A stretch of DNA of 64,000 nucleotides from Beijerinckiaceae bacterium (GTDB lineage Bacteria > Pseudomonadota > Alphaproteobacteria > Rhizobiales > Beijerinckiaceae): NCBI GenBank assembly GCA_947478405.1, contig CANJVX010000007.1:28068-92067 (forward strand). Reading direction: 5' to 3'. Position numbers and translations under genes: made by a program. Positions 1-6,722 of this stretch are shown here, one piece after another. The notes below the pieces were generated by a model that saw only the letters and a program-made list of their open reading frames with translations, searched no databases and was not told the origin of the DNA. Within the stretch, counting starts at the first letter, position 1; every line of letters begins with the position of its first letter.

Positions 1-162
1 GATCAGGCTGTTGAGGCCGGGGTTGGCCATGAAGGCGGTAACAATCTGCCGATAGAGGATCAGCGCCACAAAGGCGGCAAGGATCAGAAACACCACCATG
101 CGCAACAGAAAGATACGCGGCGAAGACAGTGAATAGGGGTCGCGCTCGGCCATGTCAGACAT
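1..162 (-). CDS. MotA/TolQ/ExbB-like inner-membrane protein, N-terminal fragment
   Basis: The gene starts at 162 on the minus strand (MSDMAERDPYS) and runs off the left edge, so only 54 residues are visible. They comprise a short polar N-terminus, a strongly hydrophobic segment at about residues 20-37 (FLLRMVVFLILAAFVALILY) and a segment ending MANPGLNSLI. The layout and wording resemble the N-terminus of a conserved Hyphomicrobiales membrane protein annotated as a MotA/TolQ/ExbB proton-channel family member, often found near inositol-phosphatase genes. That assignment rests on recall of the family, because the diagnostic channel helices lie outside the window. It lies 88 nt downstream of suhB on the same strand and may be co-transcribed with it. 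Confidence 0.5.
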   Translation of the reverse strand, partial: MSDMAERDPYSLSSPRIFLLRMVVFLILAAFVALILYRQIVTAFMANPGLNSLI

Positions 163-250
163 TCCCGCCGCGACGGCTTGTCGGCGCGGCCTCTGCACGT
201 AGGAGACGCCAAAACGGCAAGCGGTTCAAGGGCTGCCTCGCGGTTCAGCC

Positions 251-1042
251 TCAGGCGCTCTTGATCGTGGCCAGAAGTGCGCGGTGCATGAACTCATTGC
301 CCGCGCAGACCGAACCCGTATCGAGGAAGGTGTCACGGCCGTCCGCGTCCGAAATATAACCGCCGGCTTCCTTCACCAGAATCGAGCCCGCCGCAATGTC
401 CCAAGCCGAAAGGCCGCGTTCCCAGTAGCAATCGAGCTGACCGGCCGCGACCATGGCCAGATCGAGTGAGGCGGCGCCCATGCGCCGGATGTTGCCGCAT
501 TTGGCAATCACCGCGCCCAGTTCCTGCTTGGAGCGCGGGTGGAGATGGGCGCGCGCCAGCGGGGGAATGCCGCAGGCGACCAGCGCCTCGGCAAAATCAC
601 GGCGCTCGGCCACCCGCAGGCGGCGGTTATTGTGCCAGGCACCCTGGCCTTTTTCGGCGACATACATGTCGTCGGTGGCCGGATTATAGATTAGGCCTGC
701 GATCAGCTGGCCTTCGCGCTCCAGCGCGATGGAAATGGCGAAGACGGGCAGTCCGTGCAGGAAATTGGTGGTGCCATCGAGTGGGTCTATGATCCAGCGA
801 TGTGTTTTGTCTGTGCCTTCCACCGCGCCGCTTTCTTCCATCAGAAAGCTGTAGCCCGAGCGAGACTTGTTCAATTCCTCAAACAGAACTTGTTCTGCGC
901 GCCGGTCGGCAGCCGAGACGAAGTCGCCCGGGCCCTTGACCGAAACCTGCAGATTTTCGATTTCGCCGAGATCGCGCTTCAGGCCGCGGCCGGCCTTGAT
1001 GGCGGCGGCGGTCATGACATTCATCAGGGCTGAGCGGATCAT
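251..1042 (-). CDS. suhB: Inositol-1-monophosphatase family protein (SuhB-like)
   Basis: A 263-residue Mg2+-dependent phosphatase of the IMPase/FBPase-like fold, expected to be cytosolic and to hydrolyse inositol monophosphate or related sugar phosphates. Visible metal-site motifs are the acidic pair MEE at residues 68-70, WIIDPLDGTTNFLHG at 83-97 and the C-terminal WDIAAG at 214-219, so all metal ligands appear intact. The length is typical of SuhB. The start at 1042 is favoured, with Met7 (1024) possible. It lies 74 nt downstream of the Sel1-repeat gene and upstream of the MotA-like gene, all on the minus strand. In some bacteria SuhB also acts as an rRNA transcription factor; nothing here tests that. 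It is not the same gene as the CysQ homologue at 60.6 kb, which shares the fold. Confidence 0.88.
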   Translation of the reverse strand: MIRSALMNVMTAAAIKAGRGLKRDLGEIENLQVSVKGPGDFVSAADRRAEQVLFEELNKSRSGYSFLMEESGAVEGTDKTHRWIIDPLDGTTNFLHGLPVFAISIALEREGQLIAGLIYNPATDDMYVAEKGQGAWHNNRRLRVAERRDFAEALVACGIPPLARAHLHPRSKQELGAVIAKCGNIRRMGAASLDLAMVAAGQLDCYWERGLSAWDIAAGSILVKEAGGYISDADGRDTFLDTGSVCAGNEFMHRALLATIKSA

Positions 1043-1116
1043 CGGACGGGTCTTTCGGGCGGGTCGGCTTGGAGGGGCTTGCGTCTTAACCCGTGGGGGC
1101 TGTGCTCACAAGCCGT

Positions 1117-2121
1117 TTAAGGGGCCAGCAATTGCCGGACGGCCTCTTCCACTTGCTGCATCTGGGTCATGGTCAGGGTGCCTAAGGTCTGGTCGAGCCA
1201 TTCGTCCTGCAGACCGACGGCGCGCGCCAGCAAGTACCATTTCATGCCCTCGACGACATTTTTCTCGACCCCGCGGCCTGAGACATAGAGGCGGGCGAGG
1301 CGGTTCATGGCGATGGGATTGTTGCGCAAGGCGGCTTTGCGAAAGAGCTTGGCGGCGCCGGCCTCATCCTTCGCCACGCCATTGCCGTTGAATGTCATAA
1401 TTCCAAGTTCGATGATGGCGGCTGAAACATTGTCTTCTGCCGCCCGTCGCATCCAGAGCGCTGCCTCTTGCAGATCGCGCTCGACGCCCTTGCCCTCCTT
1501 ATAGAATACGGCGAGCGAATAGGCTCCGTCTGCGTTGCCGGCTTCGGCCGCTTTGCGGAAATGATCGGCAGCAGTGCGGAAGTCCTGAATGTCTCCCTCG
1601 ATTGCGAGCACGCCCAGATTGTAGTGCGCATTCGCATGGCCTTTTGCCGCGGCTTTTTCAAACCAGTTTTTCGCTTCCGCCTTGTCTGCGGTCATGCCCT
1701 CGCCTTTGAGGGCAGCGACAGCAACTGCAAAGATCGCATTACGCTCGCCTTGCTCTGCCGCCAGCTTGTACCAATGCAGTGCTTCGTCCAGATTGCGCTT
1801 CACACCATTGCCATCGCGGTAAATCTCGCCCAGCAATGTCATGGCAGCCGCATCGTTGCGGTTTTTCTCAACGCGCTTCATTGCCTCCTGAAAGGCGGAG
1901 CGAAAATAACCGCGCTGATAGGCGCCATAGGCAATATCGGCACCGGGCTTGATGGGCCCTTTTGTTGGAGGCAGCACTTGCGGCTGGAAGAGCGGCACGA
2001 GGCCGTTTTGCAATGTTGCCGGTGCACTAGGTGCCAGCTGCGGGGCGGTTCTCAGCGTCTGCGCAAAAGCGGGCGCAGGCAATAGCCACAAGCAGAGCGC
2101 GAGGCTGTGCTTGATGGACAT
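1117..2121 (-). CDS. Exported Sel1-like (TPR) repeat protein
   Basis: A 334-residue protein with an N-terminal signal peptide (MSIKHSLALCLWLLPAPAFA, cleavage after residue 20), then a short proline-rich linker and a series of Sel1-type repeats from about residue 65 to 300. The repeats are recognisable as A..G...A...LG..Y..G.GV..D..EA..W...AA. The final 30 residues lie outside the repeats. It is probably a periplasmic or envelope-associated scaffold; no enzymatic motif is seen. Its ATG overlaps the stop of the upstream ThiE-like gene by one base (TAATG), so the two are translationally coupled. The specific function is unknown. Confidence 0.8.
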   Translation of the reverse strand: MSIKHSLALCLWLLPAPAFAQTLRTAPQLAPSAPATLQNGLVPLFQPQVLPPTKGPIKPGADIAYGAYQRGYFRSAFQEAMKRVEKNRNDAAAMTLLGEIYRDGNGVKRNLDEALHWYKLAAEQGERNAIFAVAVAALKGEGMTADKAEAKNWFEKAAAKGHANAHYNLGVLAIEGDIQDFRTAADHFRKAAEAGNADGAYSLAVFYKEGKGVERDLQEAALWMRRAAEDNVSAAIIELGIMTFNGNGVAKDEAGAAKLFRKAALRNNPIAMNRLARLYVSGRGVEKNVVEGMKWYLLARAVGLQDEWLDQTLGTLTMTQMQQVEEAVRQLLAP

Positions 2122-2786
2122 TATTCACGCCCACGACTGTTGGCATGCGCATCCAGCGAGGCCTGCGCTTGCGCCATGGCGGTGATGGCGCCGCGCGGAT
2201 CGTTCCATACAGCTTCACGTAGCGAGATGAAATCAGCGCCAGCCTTGGCAAGTGTGGCAACATCATCAAGTGTTGCCGCATGGGCGACGCAGGGCACGTT
2301 GAAAATATCCGCCCACCAAGCCGCGCGCTCGGCAATCTGTTCGATCGGTGGCACATAACCATCGGGTGCGGGATCGCCGAAGCTGACGTAATCCACGTCA
2401 TATTCGCCTGCAATCATCGCATCATGCTTGGCGCGCAAGCCGCCAATCCCGAGAATGCGATCTTCTTTCTTGATCGTCTTCACGGCATCGGGGACGAGTT
2501 TTTCAAGCGAGTCGGGATTGACGCGTAGATGCGCGCCATCTGCGCCTGCGCGCATGACCAGTCCCGGTGCATCAATGAGCAAGGCAACGCCCGCGGGCTC
2601 TGTGATGGCGATGAGATCTTTCACAATCTTCTTCGCGCTTACCTCATCACGGGCGACGAGCGGTGCCAGAACACAGGCAACATCGCCCGCCCCCAGGGCC
2701 GCCTGCAATTTCTGCGGCCAGTCGCCCGCCTCTTCGAGGGGCGGGAGCATGAGATAGAGGCGCTGCACTGTGTCTGAATTGCTCAT
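2121..2786 (-). CDS. Divergent thiamine-phosphate synthase (ThiE)-like protein
   Basis: A 221-residue TIM-barrel protein related to ThiE, which normally joins HMP-PP and thiazole phosphate. Family landmarks survive in altered form: GADGAHLRV at about 80-88 replaces the usual GVHLGQ, LGIGGLRAKHDAM at about 112-124 replaces the IG.S.H segment, and AKAGADFISLREAVW near the C-terminus replaces the usual G..GVAVIS. The N-terminal substrate-binding QLR.K motif is absent. No other thi gene is nearby. It is probably a diverged paralogue and may not make thiamine phosphate. It begins 6 nt after yebC and ends overlapping the Sel1-repeat start, so it belongs to the yebC-Sel1-suhB run. Confidence 0.65.
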   Translation of the reverse strand: MSNSDTVQRLYLMLPPLEEAGDWPQKLQAALGAGDVACVLAPLVARDEVSAKKIVKDLIAITEPAGVALLIDAPGLVMRAGADGAHLRVNPDSLEKLVPDAVKTIKKEDRILGIGGLRAKHDAMIAGEYDVDYVSFGDPAPDGYVPPIEQIAERAAWWADIFNVPCVAHAATLDDVATLAKAGADFISLREAVWNDPRGAITAMAQAQASLDAHANSRGRE

Positions 2787-2792
2787 GAAAAA

Positions 2793-3539
2793 TCAGCCGC
2801 CCATCTTGGCCATAAGTGCGTCGGATATTTCGAAATTGGCATACACGTTTTGCACGTCGTCATTGTCTTCGAGCGAGCCGATGAGACGCAGGATTTTCTC
2901 GCCAGCTTCATCATCGACATTGATCGTGTTTTGCGGGCGCCAGACCAGCGAGCTCTTGCGGGCTTCGCCAAAGCGCGCTTCGAGCGTCTTTTGCACATCC
3001 CGCAAAGCTTCGAGTGAGGTGATGATTTCGTAGTTTTCTTCTTGAATGACGACATCATCAGCGCCCGCTTCAATGGCGCCTTCCATCACAGCATCTTCCG
3101 AGCCGATGCTCTTGGGATAATCGATCAGGCCAACATGGTCGAACATGAAGGAGACAGCGCCGGTTTCTGCCAGCGCGCCACCAGCTTTGGTGAAGTAGGA
3201 GCGCACTTCGCCTGCGGTGCGGTTGCGATTGTCAGTGAGGGCCTCAACGATGACGGCCACGCCACCGGGCGCATAGCCCTCGTAGCGCACGTCATCGTAA
3301 TTATCGCCTTCGCCACCGGCGGCCTTTTTGATGGCGCGCTCGATATTGTCCTTGGGCATGTTTTCCGCGCGCGCTTCAATGATCGCCGCGCGCAGGCGCG
3401 GGTTCATCGCTGGGTCGGGCATGCCCATTTTGGCGGCAACCGTGATTTCACGGCCAAGCTTGGAGAAAAGCTTGGAGCGCACGGCATCCTGCTTGCCCTT
3501 GCGGTGCATGATGTTTTTGAACTGACTATGGCCTGCCAT
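2793..3539 (-). CDS. yebC: YebC/PmpR family (TACO1-like) regulatory protein
   Basis: A 248-residue cytosolic protein. The N-terminus [19 protein letters not shown], the segment [17 protein letters not shown] and the EGYAPGGVA motif are diagnostic of the YebC family, described as DNA-binding regulators or as ribosome-associated factors that relieve stalling. Length and ends match the family. In many alphaproteobacteria yebC sits directly upstream of ruvCAB; here ruvCAB is 20 kb away and yebC is instead followed by the ThiE-like gene. It lies 75 nt downstream of ymdB on the same strand. Confidence 0.93.
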   Translation of the reverse strand: MAGHSQFKNIMHRKGKQDAVRSKLFSKLGREITVAAKMGMPDPAMNPRLRAAIIEARAENMPKDNIERAIKKAAGGEGDNYDDVRYEGYAPGGVAVIVEALTDNRNRTAGEVRSYFTKAGGALAETGAVSFMFDHVGLIDYPKSIGSEDAVMEGAIEAGADDVVIQEENYEIITSLEALRDVQKTLEARFGEARKSSLVWRPQNTINVDDEAGEKILRLIGSLEDNDDVQNVYANFEISDALMAKMGG

Positions 3540-3614
3540 GGACCCCTCGGAGCGATACTGAAGTTAAGCTGGCCGCGGTTATACGCTCCGGCCCCGGTTT
3601 TTTGAAGGGGCGGC

Positions 3615-4436
3615 CTAACCCCAGAACTCCGGCAAAGCTGCCGACAGACGCCCGCCAATCCGCACCGGCGCGACTTTCAGCGCCAGTCCCGTCGTGTCGT
3701 CGATCTCCACCGCCAGCCCGCACAGTGTCGCCTTGCCCTCTGCGGGCTCAAAACGGCCACCGGGAATTTTGCGGGTGAAACGGCGTAGCGGCTCTTCCTT
3801 GTCCATGCCAATCACGCTGTCGAAATCGCCGGTCATGCCGGCATCTGATTGGTAGGCCGTGCCGCCCGGCAGCACTTGATAATCGGCGGTCGGTACATGC
3901 GTATGCGTGCCCACGACAAGGCTTGCGCGGCTATCAACGAAATGACCAAGCGCCATTTTTTCCGAGGTTGTTTCCGCATGCATGTCGATGACAAAAGCAT
4001 CACAGCCCAGACCTAGCGGGCAAGCTGCCAATTCGCGTTCAACGGAGGCGAAGGGATCGTCCATCGCATCCATGAAAATACGGCCCATTACATTCATCAC
4101 CAGAATGCGCTGACCTTTGGCATTTTCAAACAAATTGGCACCGCGCCCTGGCGTGCCTGCGGGATAATTGGCGGGGCGCAGCAAGCGCGGCTGGCGCTCG
4201 ATGAAAACGAGCGCCTCTTTCTGGTCGAAGGCATGATTTCCCAGCGTGATGCAATCGGCGCCCGCATTGAGAACTTCATCGCAAATGGCTTCGGTAATGC
4301 CAAAGCCGCCAGCGGCATTTTCACCATTCACGATGACGAAATCGAGATCGTAACGTGCACGTAAAGCAGGAAGATGTTCCAGCAGTGCTCTGCGCCCCGC
4401 TCGTCCCACAATGTCGCCGATGAACATGAGCCGCAT
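3615..4436 (-). CDS. YmdB-family metallophosphoesterase
   Basis: A 273-residue calcineurin-like phosphoesterase of the YmdB type (TIGR00282). Metal-site motifs are visible in order: GDIVGRAGR at 7-15, NGENAAGGFG at about 37-46, LGNHAFDQ at about 66-73, HAETTSEK near 153 and GTHTHVPTADYQ near 178. The family includes 2',3'-cyclic-nucleotide phosphodiesterases that influence development or biofilm formation in Bacillus; the substrate here is unknown. It starts 9 nt downstream of the 5-formyl-THF cyclo-ligase stop, so the two form an operon continuing towards yebC. It is not related to the macrodomain protein also named YmdB in E. coli. Confidence 0.88.
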   Translation of the reverse strand: MRLMFIGDIVGRAGRRALLEHLPALRARYDLDFVIVNGENAAGGFGITEAICDEVLNAGADCITLGNHAFDQKEALVFIERQPRLLRPANYPAGTPGRGANLFENAKGQRILVMNVMGRIFMDAMDDPFASVERELAACPLGLGCDAFVIDMHAETTSEKMALGHFVDSRASLVVGTHTHVPTADYQVLPGGTAYQSDAGMTGDFDSVIGMDKEEPLRRFTRKIPGGRFEPAEGKATLCGLAVEIDDTTGLALKVAPVRIGGRLSAALPEFWG

Positions 4437-4445
4437 GATGACTTC

Positions 4446-5012
4446 CTATGGCGTTTGCGTCGCAATGATCTCGCGTTCCGTTACCACGAAATCGAGCACG
4501 CGGTCGTGGGCTTCATCTGGCACACGGACTATTTCCTGTGTGGCAAAGGCCAGCCCGATGGTGAGCGCCTGAGGTAGGGCCGCCAGCGCCCGGTCATAAA
4601 AACCTTTGCCATAGCCAATACGGTGGCCGCGCCGATCAAAGGCCGCGAGTGGCACGATGAGGATTGCGGGCGTGATTTCACGTGCGCCAGCCAGCGGCTC
4701 AGACAGGCCAAAGGGGCCGGAGGCGAGCGGGTCGCCCATCTGCCAGAGGCGGAATGTCAGGCCCTCGGGCATGGTGGTGGGCAGGCACAGGGGGCGGTTG
4801 ATGAGGGCGGCAGCGGGTCTCGGATCAGCCTCGGTGCGGATAGGCCAATAAAGGGCGAGCGGGCCGTCTGGCAGGGGCAGATGGGCGACGAGGGCGGCCA
4901 TGGCATCTGCGCCGCGGGCGCGCTCGGCGGGCGTCAGTGCTTCACGGCGGGCCAGCGCCTCAGCGCGCAGATCAGCTTTGGTCAAGGGGGGAGTCGGTCC
5001 CATCAGGGGCAT
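4446..5012 (-). CDS. 5-formyltetrahydrofolate cyclo-ligase
   Basis: ATP-dependent enzyme converting 5-formyl-THF to 5,10-methenyl-THF (FAU1/YgfA/FthC family). The family signature GYGKGFYDRAL is clear in the C-terminal third, and ALARREAL.PAERA at the N-terminus is typical. The frame is open to an ATG at 5054, but the 6S RNA upstream ends near 5041, and homology begins just after MPLMGPTPPLTKADLR; I therefore place the start at 5012 (188 aa), with 5003 as an alternative. The gene lies directly downstream of the 6S RNA gene, the ancestral arrangement in proteobacteria, so processing of a shared transcript is plausible. It is followed after 9 nt by ymdB. Confidence 0.9.
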   Translation of the reverse strand: MPLMGPTPPLTKADLRAEALARREALTPAERARGADAMAALVAHLPLPDGPLALYWPIRTEADPRPAAALINRPLCLPTTMPEGLTFRLWQMGDPLASGPFGLSEPLAGAREITPAILIVPLAAFDRRGHRIGYGKGFYDRALAALPQALTIGLAFATQEIVRVPDEAHDRVLDFVVTEREIIATQTP

Positions 5013-5040
5013 CCATGCCGGGACCGGCGCAAGGGAGAAA

Positions 5041-5185
5041 GGTGCGGGCCACAAAAGCCGTGGGATAACGACCCCGGAGACCTACAATGTAGGTGGGCGC
5101 CATGTGACCAAGTCCACGGACAAGGTCAGGGACAGCTCCCTGAGAGTCGATAAGGCCCCGGGAATACTTTTTCCACACGCACCCA
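5041..5185 (-). ncRNA. ssrS: 6S RNA
   Basis: The minus strand between the BrnA gene and the cyclo-ligase gene carries hallmarks of alphaproteobacterial 6S RNA. GGTGCG at 5178-5183 pairs with CGCACC at 5041-5046 as the closing stem. Internally, CCTGACCTTGTCCGTGG is followed by a GGTCACATGG segment and a central region with CCTACATTGTAGG (5080-5092), then CCCACGGC on the returning strand. 6S RNA binds the housekeeping RNA polymerase holoenzyme and dampens transcription in stationary phase. Its location upstream of the 5-formyl-THF cyclo-ligase gene is the classical one. Ends are approximate; a -10-like CTACATAG sits upstream near 5197-5204. Confidence 0.85.
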
Positions 5186-5242
5186 GCAGCACCGCCCTTT
5201 CTATGTAGGGCAAGGGGGCGGCTGGGGGAAGGGGAAAGCGCC

Positions 5243-5494
5243 TTACTTCTTGGCGATCGCATCACGCAAAGTGGCATTGATGCGTGACTGCCAGCCCGGC
5301 CCGCCTTGCCGAAAATGTTCGATCACCTCGACATCAAGCCGCAAGGTCGTGGAGATTTTAGGGTTCGGAATTTTGGGCCGCCCGCGCGTGACTTCTTCTG
5401 CGCCGATGATGTCTTGCCAATAGGGCGTGCTCAGATCAGGCGCATCATCGGGGTCAACCCATTCTTGGTCTGTAGAGCGCTTATTCTCGTCCAT
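5243..5494 (-). CDS. brnA: BrnA-type antitoxin
   Basis: An 83-residue protein of the BrnA antitoxin family. Its features are an acidic WVDPDDAPDL segment (residues 12-21), a GRPKIPNPK hinge and a ribbon-helix-helix-like C-terminus (TLRLDVEVIEHFRQGGPGW, then SRINATLRDAI). BrnA binds and neutralises BrnT, and the complex represses its own operon. Its first codons overlap the end of brnT by 14 nt, the expected toxin-first order. The pair lies between zapA and the 6S RNA, which are normally adjacent, so it looks inserted. The gene ends 58 nt before the 6S RNA 5' region. Confidence 0.9.
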   Translation of the reverse strand: MDENKRSTDQEWVDPDDAPDLSTPYWQDIIGAEEVTRGRPKIPNPKISTTLRLDVEVIEHFRQGGPGWQSRINATLRDAIAKK

Positions 5495-5726
5495 TGGCTT
5501 TCCTCAATGAAATGATGCGGAAAACATCACCGCGCCTAGTCCAAACCAAAACGACCATCCGATCGTCCAGATATCCAATTCTAACGAGGCGTTCCTCGCC
5601 ATAGTTGAGCCGATCGTCACGAAAGGAGATTCCGATCCTGTCAAAGACTTCCTGCGCGCGCCCCATGTCGAGACCGCGCGCCTCGAGCGTCCAATTCCGC
5701 TTGGCCGGATCAAAATCAATCTGCAT
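5481..5726 (-). CDS. brnT: BrnT-type ribonuclease toxin
   Basis: An 81-residue toxin of the BrnT family, a RelE-fold ribonuclease. Recognisable elements are the N-terminal DFDPAKR.W, VFDRIGISFRDDRLNYGEER in the middle and the C-terminal VFRIISLRKANGRE, where the RIIS.RKA..RE motif is strongly conserved. The start at 5726 gives MQIDFDPAKRNW and full family length. A consensus-like TTGACA (5752-5757) and an inverted repeat at 5730-5773 lie directly upstream, consistent with autoregulation by BrnTA. It is transcribed away from zapA's stop with its own promoter. Confidence 0.9.
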   Translation of the reverse strand: MQIDFDPAKRNWTLEARGLDMGRAQEVFDRIGISFRDDRLNYGEERLVRIGYLDDRMVVLVWTRRGDVFRIISLRKANGRE

Positions 5727-5729
5727 TTT

Positions 5730-5773
5730 TGTTACTACATAAAATCGATTGTGTCAAAATATTTGTAGTAACA
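5730..5773. promoter_or_regulatory. Candidate BrnTA operator/promoter
   Basis: Perfect 10-bp inverted arms, TGTTACTACA at 5730-5739 and TGTAGTAACA at 5764-5773, are separated by 24 bp. On the minus strand TTGACA (5752-5757) lies between the arms and a weak TAACAA -10 overlaps the proximal arm 17 bp further on, so a bound repressor would cover the promoter. The proximal arm is only 3 nt upstream of the brnT ATG. Confidence 0.6.
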
Positions 5774-5820
5774 GAAAATATTTTCAGGTCGGGCACCAGC
5801 CAGACCTTCGGGGTGGTTGC

Positions 5821-6201
5821 TTACTTCGCCCCGTTGAGCGTCTGCGCCAGCCCTTCAATGCGGCGGGCGGTCACTTCGAGTGATTGGGCGAGGCTCTCCA
5901 CCCAGGCGGCGGATTGGTCTCCGGCCTTGGTAGCCTCCTGCTTGGCGCCGGCCACCTGCTTTTCCAGCGCTGTAATCTTCTTGCGGGCTTCGGCCAGTTC
6001 ATCGGCCAAGGTGATCGATGCCATAACGGTCAGTCGCTGGTCGCCGATCTCGCCAAAAGCGCCGCGCAGCTGGTTGATACGCTCGTCGATCTGGCTTGCC
6101 AAAGCTTCCAGATGCGCTTCTTCACCCGGACCGCAGGCCATGCGGAAGGAGCGACCAGCGATGGTCACATTGACGGATGTGGCGCCCTTGTTCTGTGGCA
6201 T
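5821..6201 (-). CDS. zapA: Cell division protein ZapA
   Basis: A 126-residue protein that bundles FtsZ filaments at the division site. The N-terminal domain (VNVTIAGRSFRMACGPGEE, residues 10-28, then ASQIDERINQLRGAFGEIGDQRL) is the ZapA globular domain. Residues about 65-120 form the long helix that makes the antiparallel coiled-coil tetramer. The start at 6201 gives the usual N-terminus. It follows the DUF4164-like gene with only 3 nt between stop and start, so they are co-transcribed. In related genomes the 6S RNA follows directly; here BrnTA intervenes. Confidence 0.9.
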   Translation of the reverse strand: MPQNKGATSVNVTIAGRSFRMACGPGEEAHLEALASQIDERINQLRGAFGEIGDQRLTVMASITLADELAEARKKITALEKQVAGAKQEATKAGDQSAAWVESLAQSLEVTARRIEGLAQTLNGAK

Positions 6202-6204
6202 GGC

Positions 6205-6504
6205 TTAGGCCCCCTCATCTTCGGAGGGGAGGCTGAGACCCAGCACATGGCGGATGGTGGCGCCCGTGGCGGCGAGCTTTTCGGCCACCAATGCGTTAGC
6301 TGCCTCCAGTTTGCGGGTACGTGAGAGCGCGCCTTCAAGCTCAATTCCAAGCCGCGAGCGGTCATCCTGCATGACGGCGAGCTCTTCTTCCAGATCGGCG
6401 CGGCGCTGAGCGCTTTCCGCACGCCGTTCTGCCGCCGCTTCGAGATGATCGAGCGCAGCAGCAAGTCGTTTCAGGGGAATATCGAAGCGTTCAGGCAGTT
6501 TCAT
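6205..6504 (-). CDS. Small coiled-coil protein (DUF4164-like)
   Basis: A 99-residue protein dominated by heptad-like alpha helix (residues about 15-80: AALDHLEAAAERR, ADLEEELAVMQDDRSRL, RTRKLEAANALVAEKL) with a short acidic tail LPSEDEGA. It matches the conserved alphaproteobacterial DUF4164 type found next to zapA. I place the start at 6504 (MKLPERFDIPLKRL) because homology begins there; the open frame continues upstream to 6639 without recognisable content. Probably a division- or envelope-associated accessory protein, by context only. Confidence 0.75.
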   Translation of the reverse strand: MKLPERFDIPLKRLAAALDHLEAAAERRAESAQRRADLEEELAVMQDDRSRLGIELEGALSRTRKLEAANALVAEKLAATGATIRHVLGLSLPSEDEGA

Positions 6505-6722
6505 GCGACTCTGGGCCAGATTTAGCTCATTAGGAGCAAGAAGCTGCCTGCCGTCAACGAAGTGGGCGCGCATTCCTGTGCGCGATTGGTCCAACAGCCT
6601 GAAAACAGGCCTTTGGGCGCGTTGACACCGAGGGTCCACCTGTTATCAAAACCCCGCCGGCCGGTCCCTGGCGGAAACGCCCCGCCCGAAGCTCCTCGCC
6701 TCGCGATTCTGGAAAAGAAAAC

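Noticed and set aside
1043..1116. suhB-type small RNA near the suhB gene
   Set aside because: No recognisable stem-loop or CCUCC-loop pattern in the short interval.
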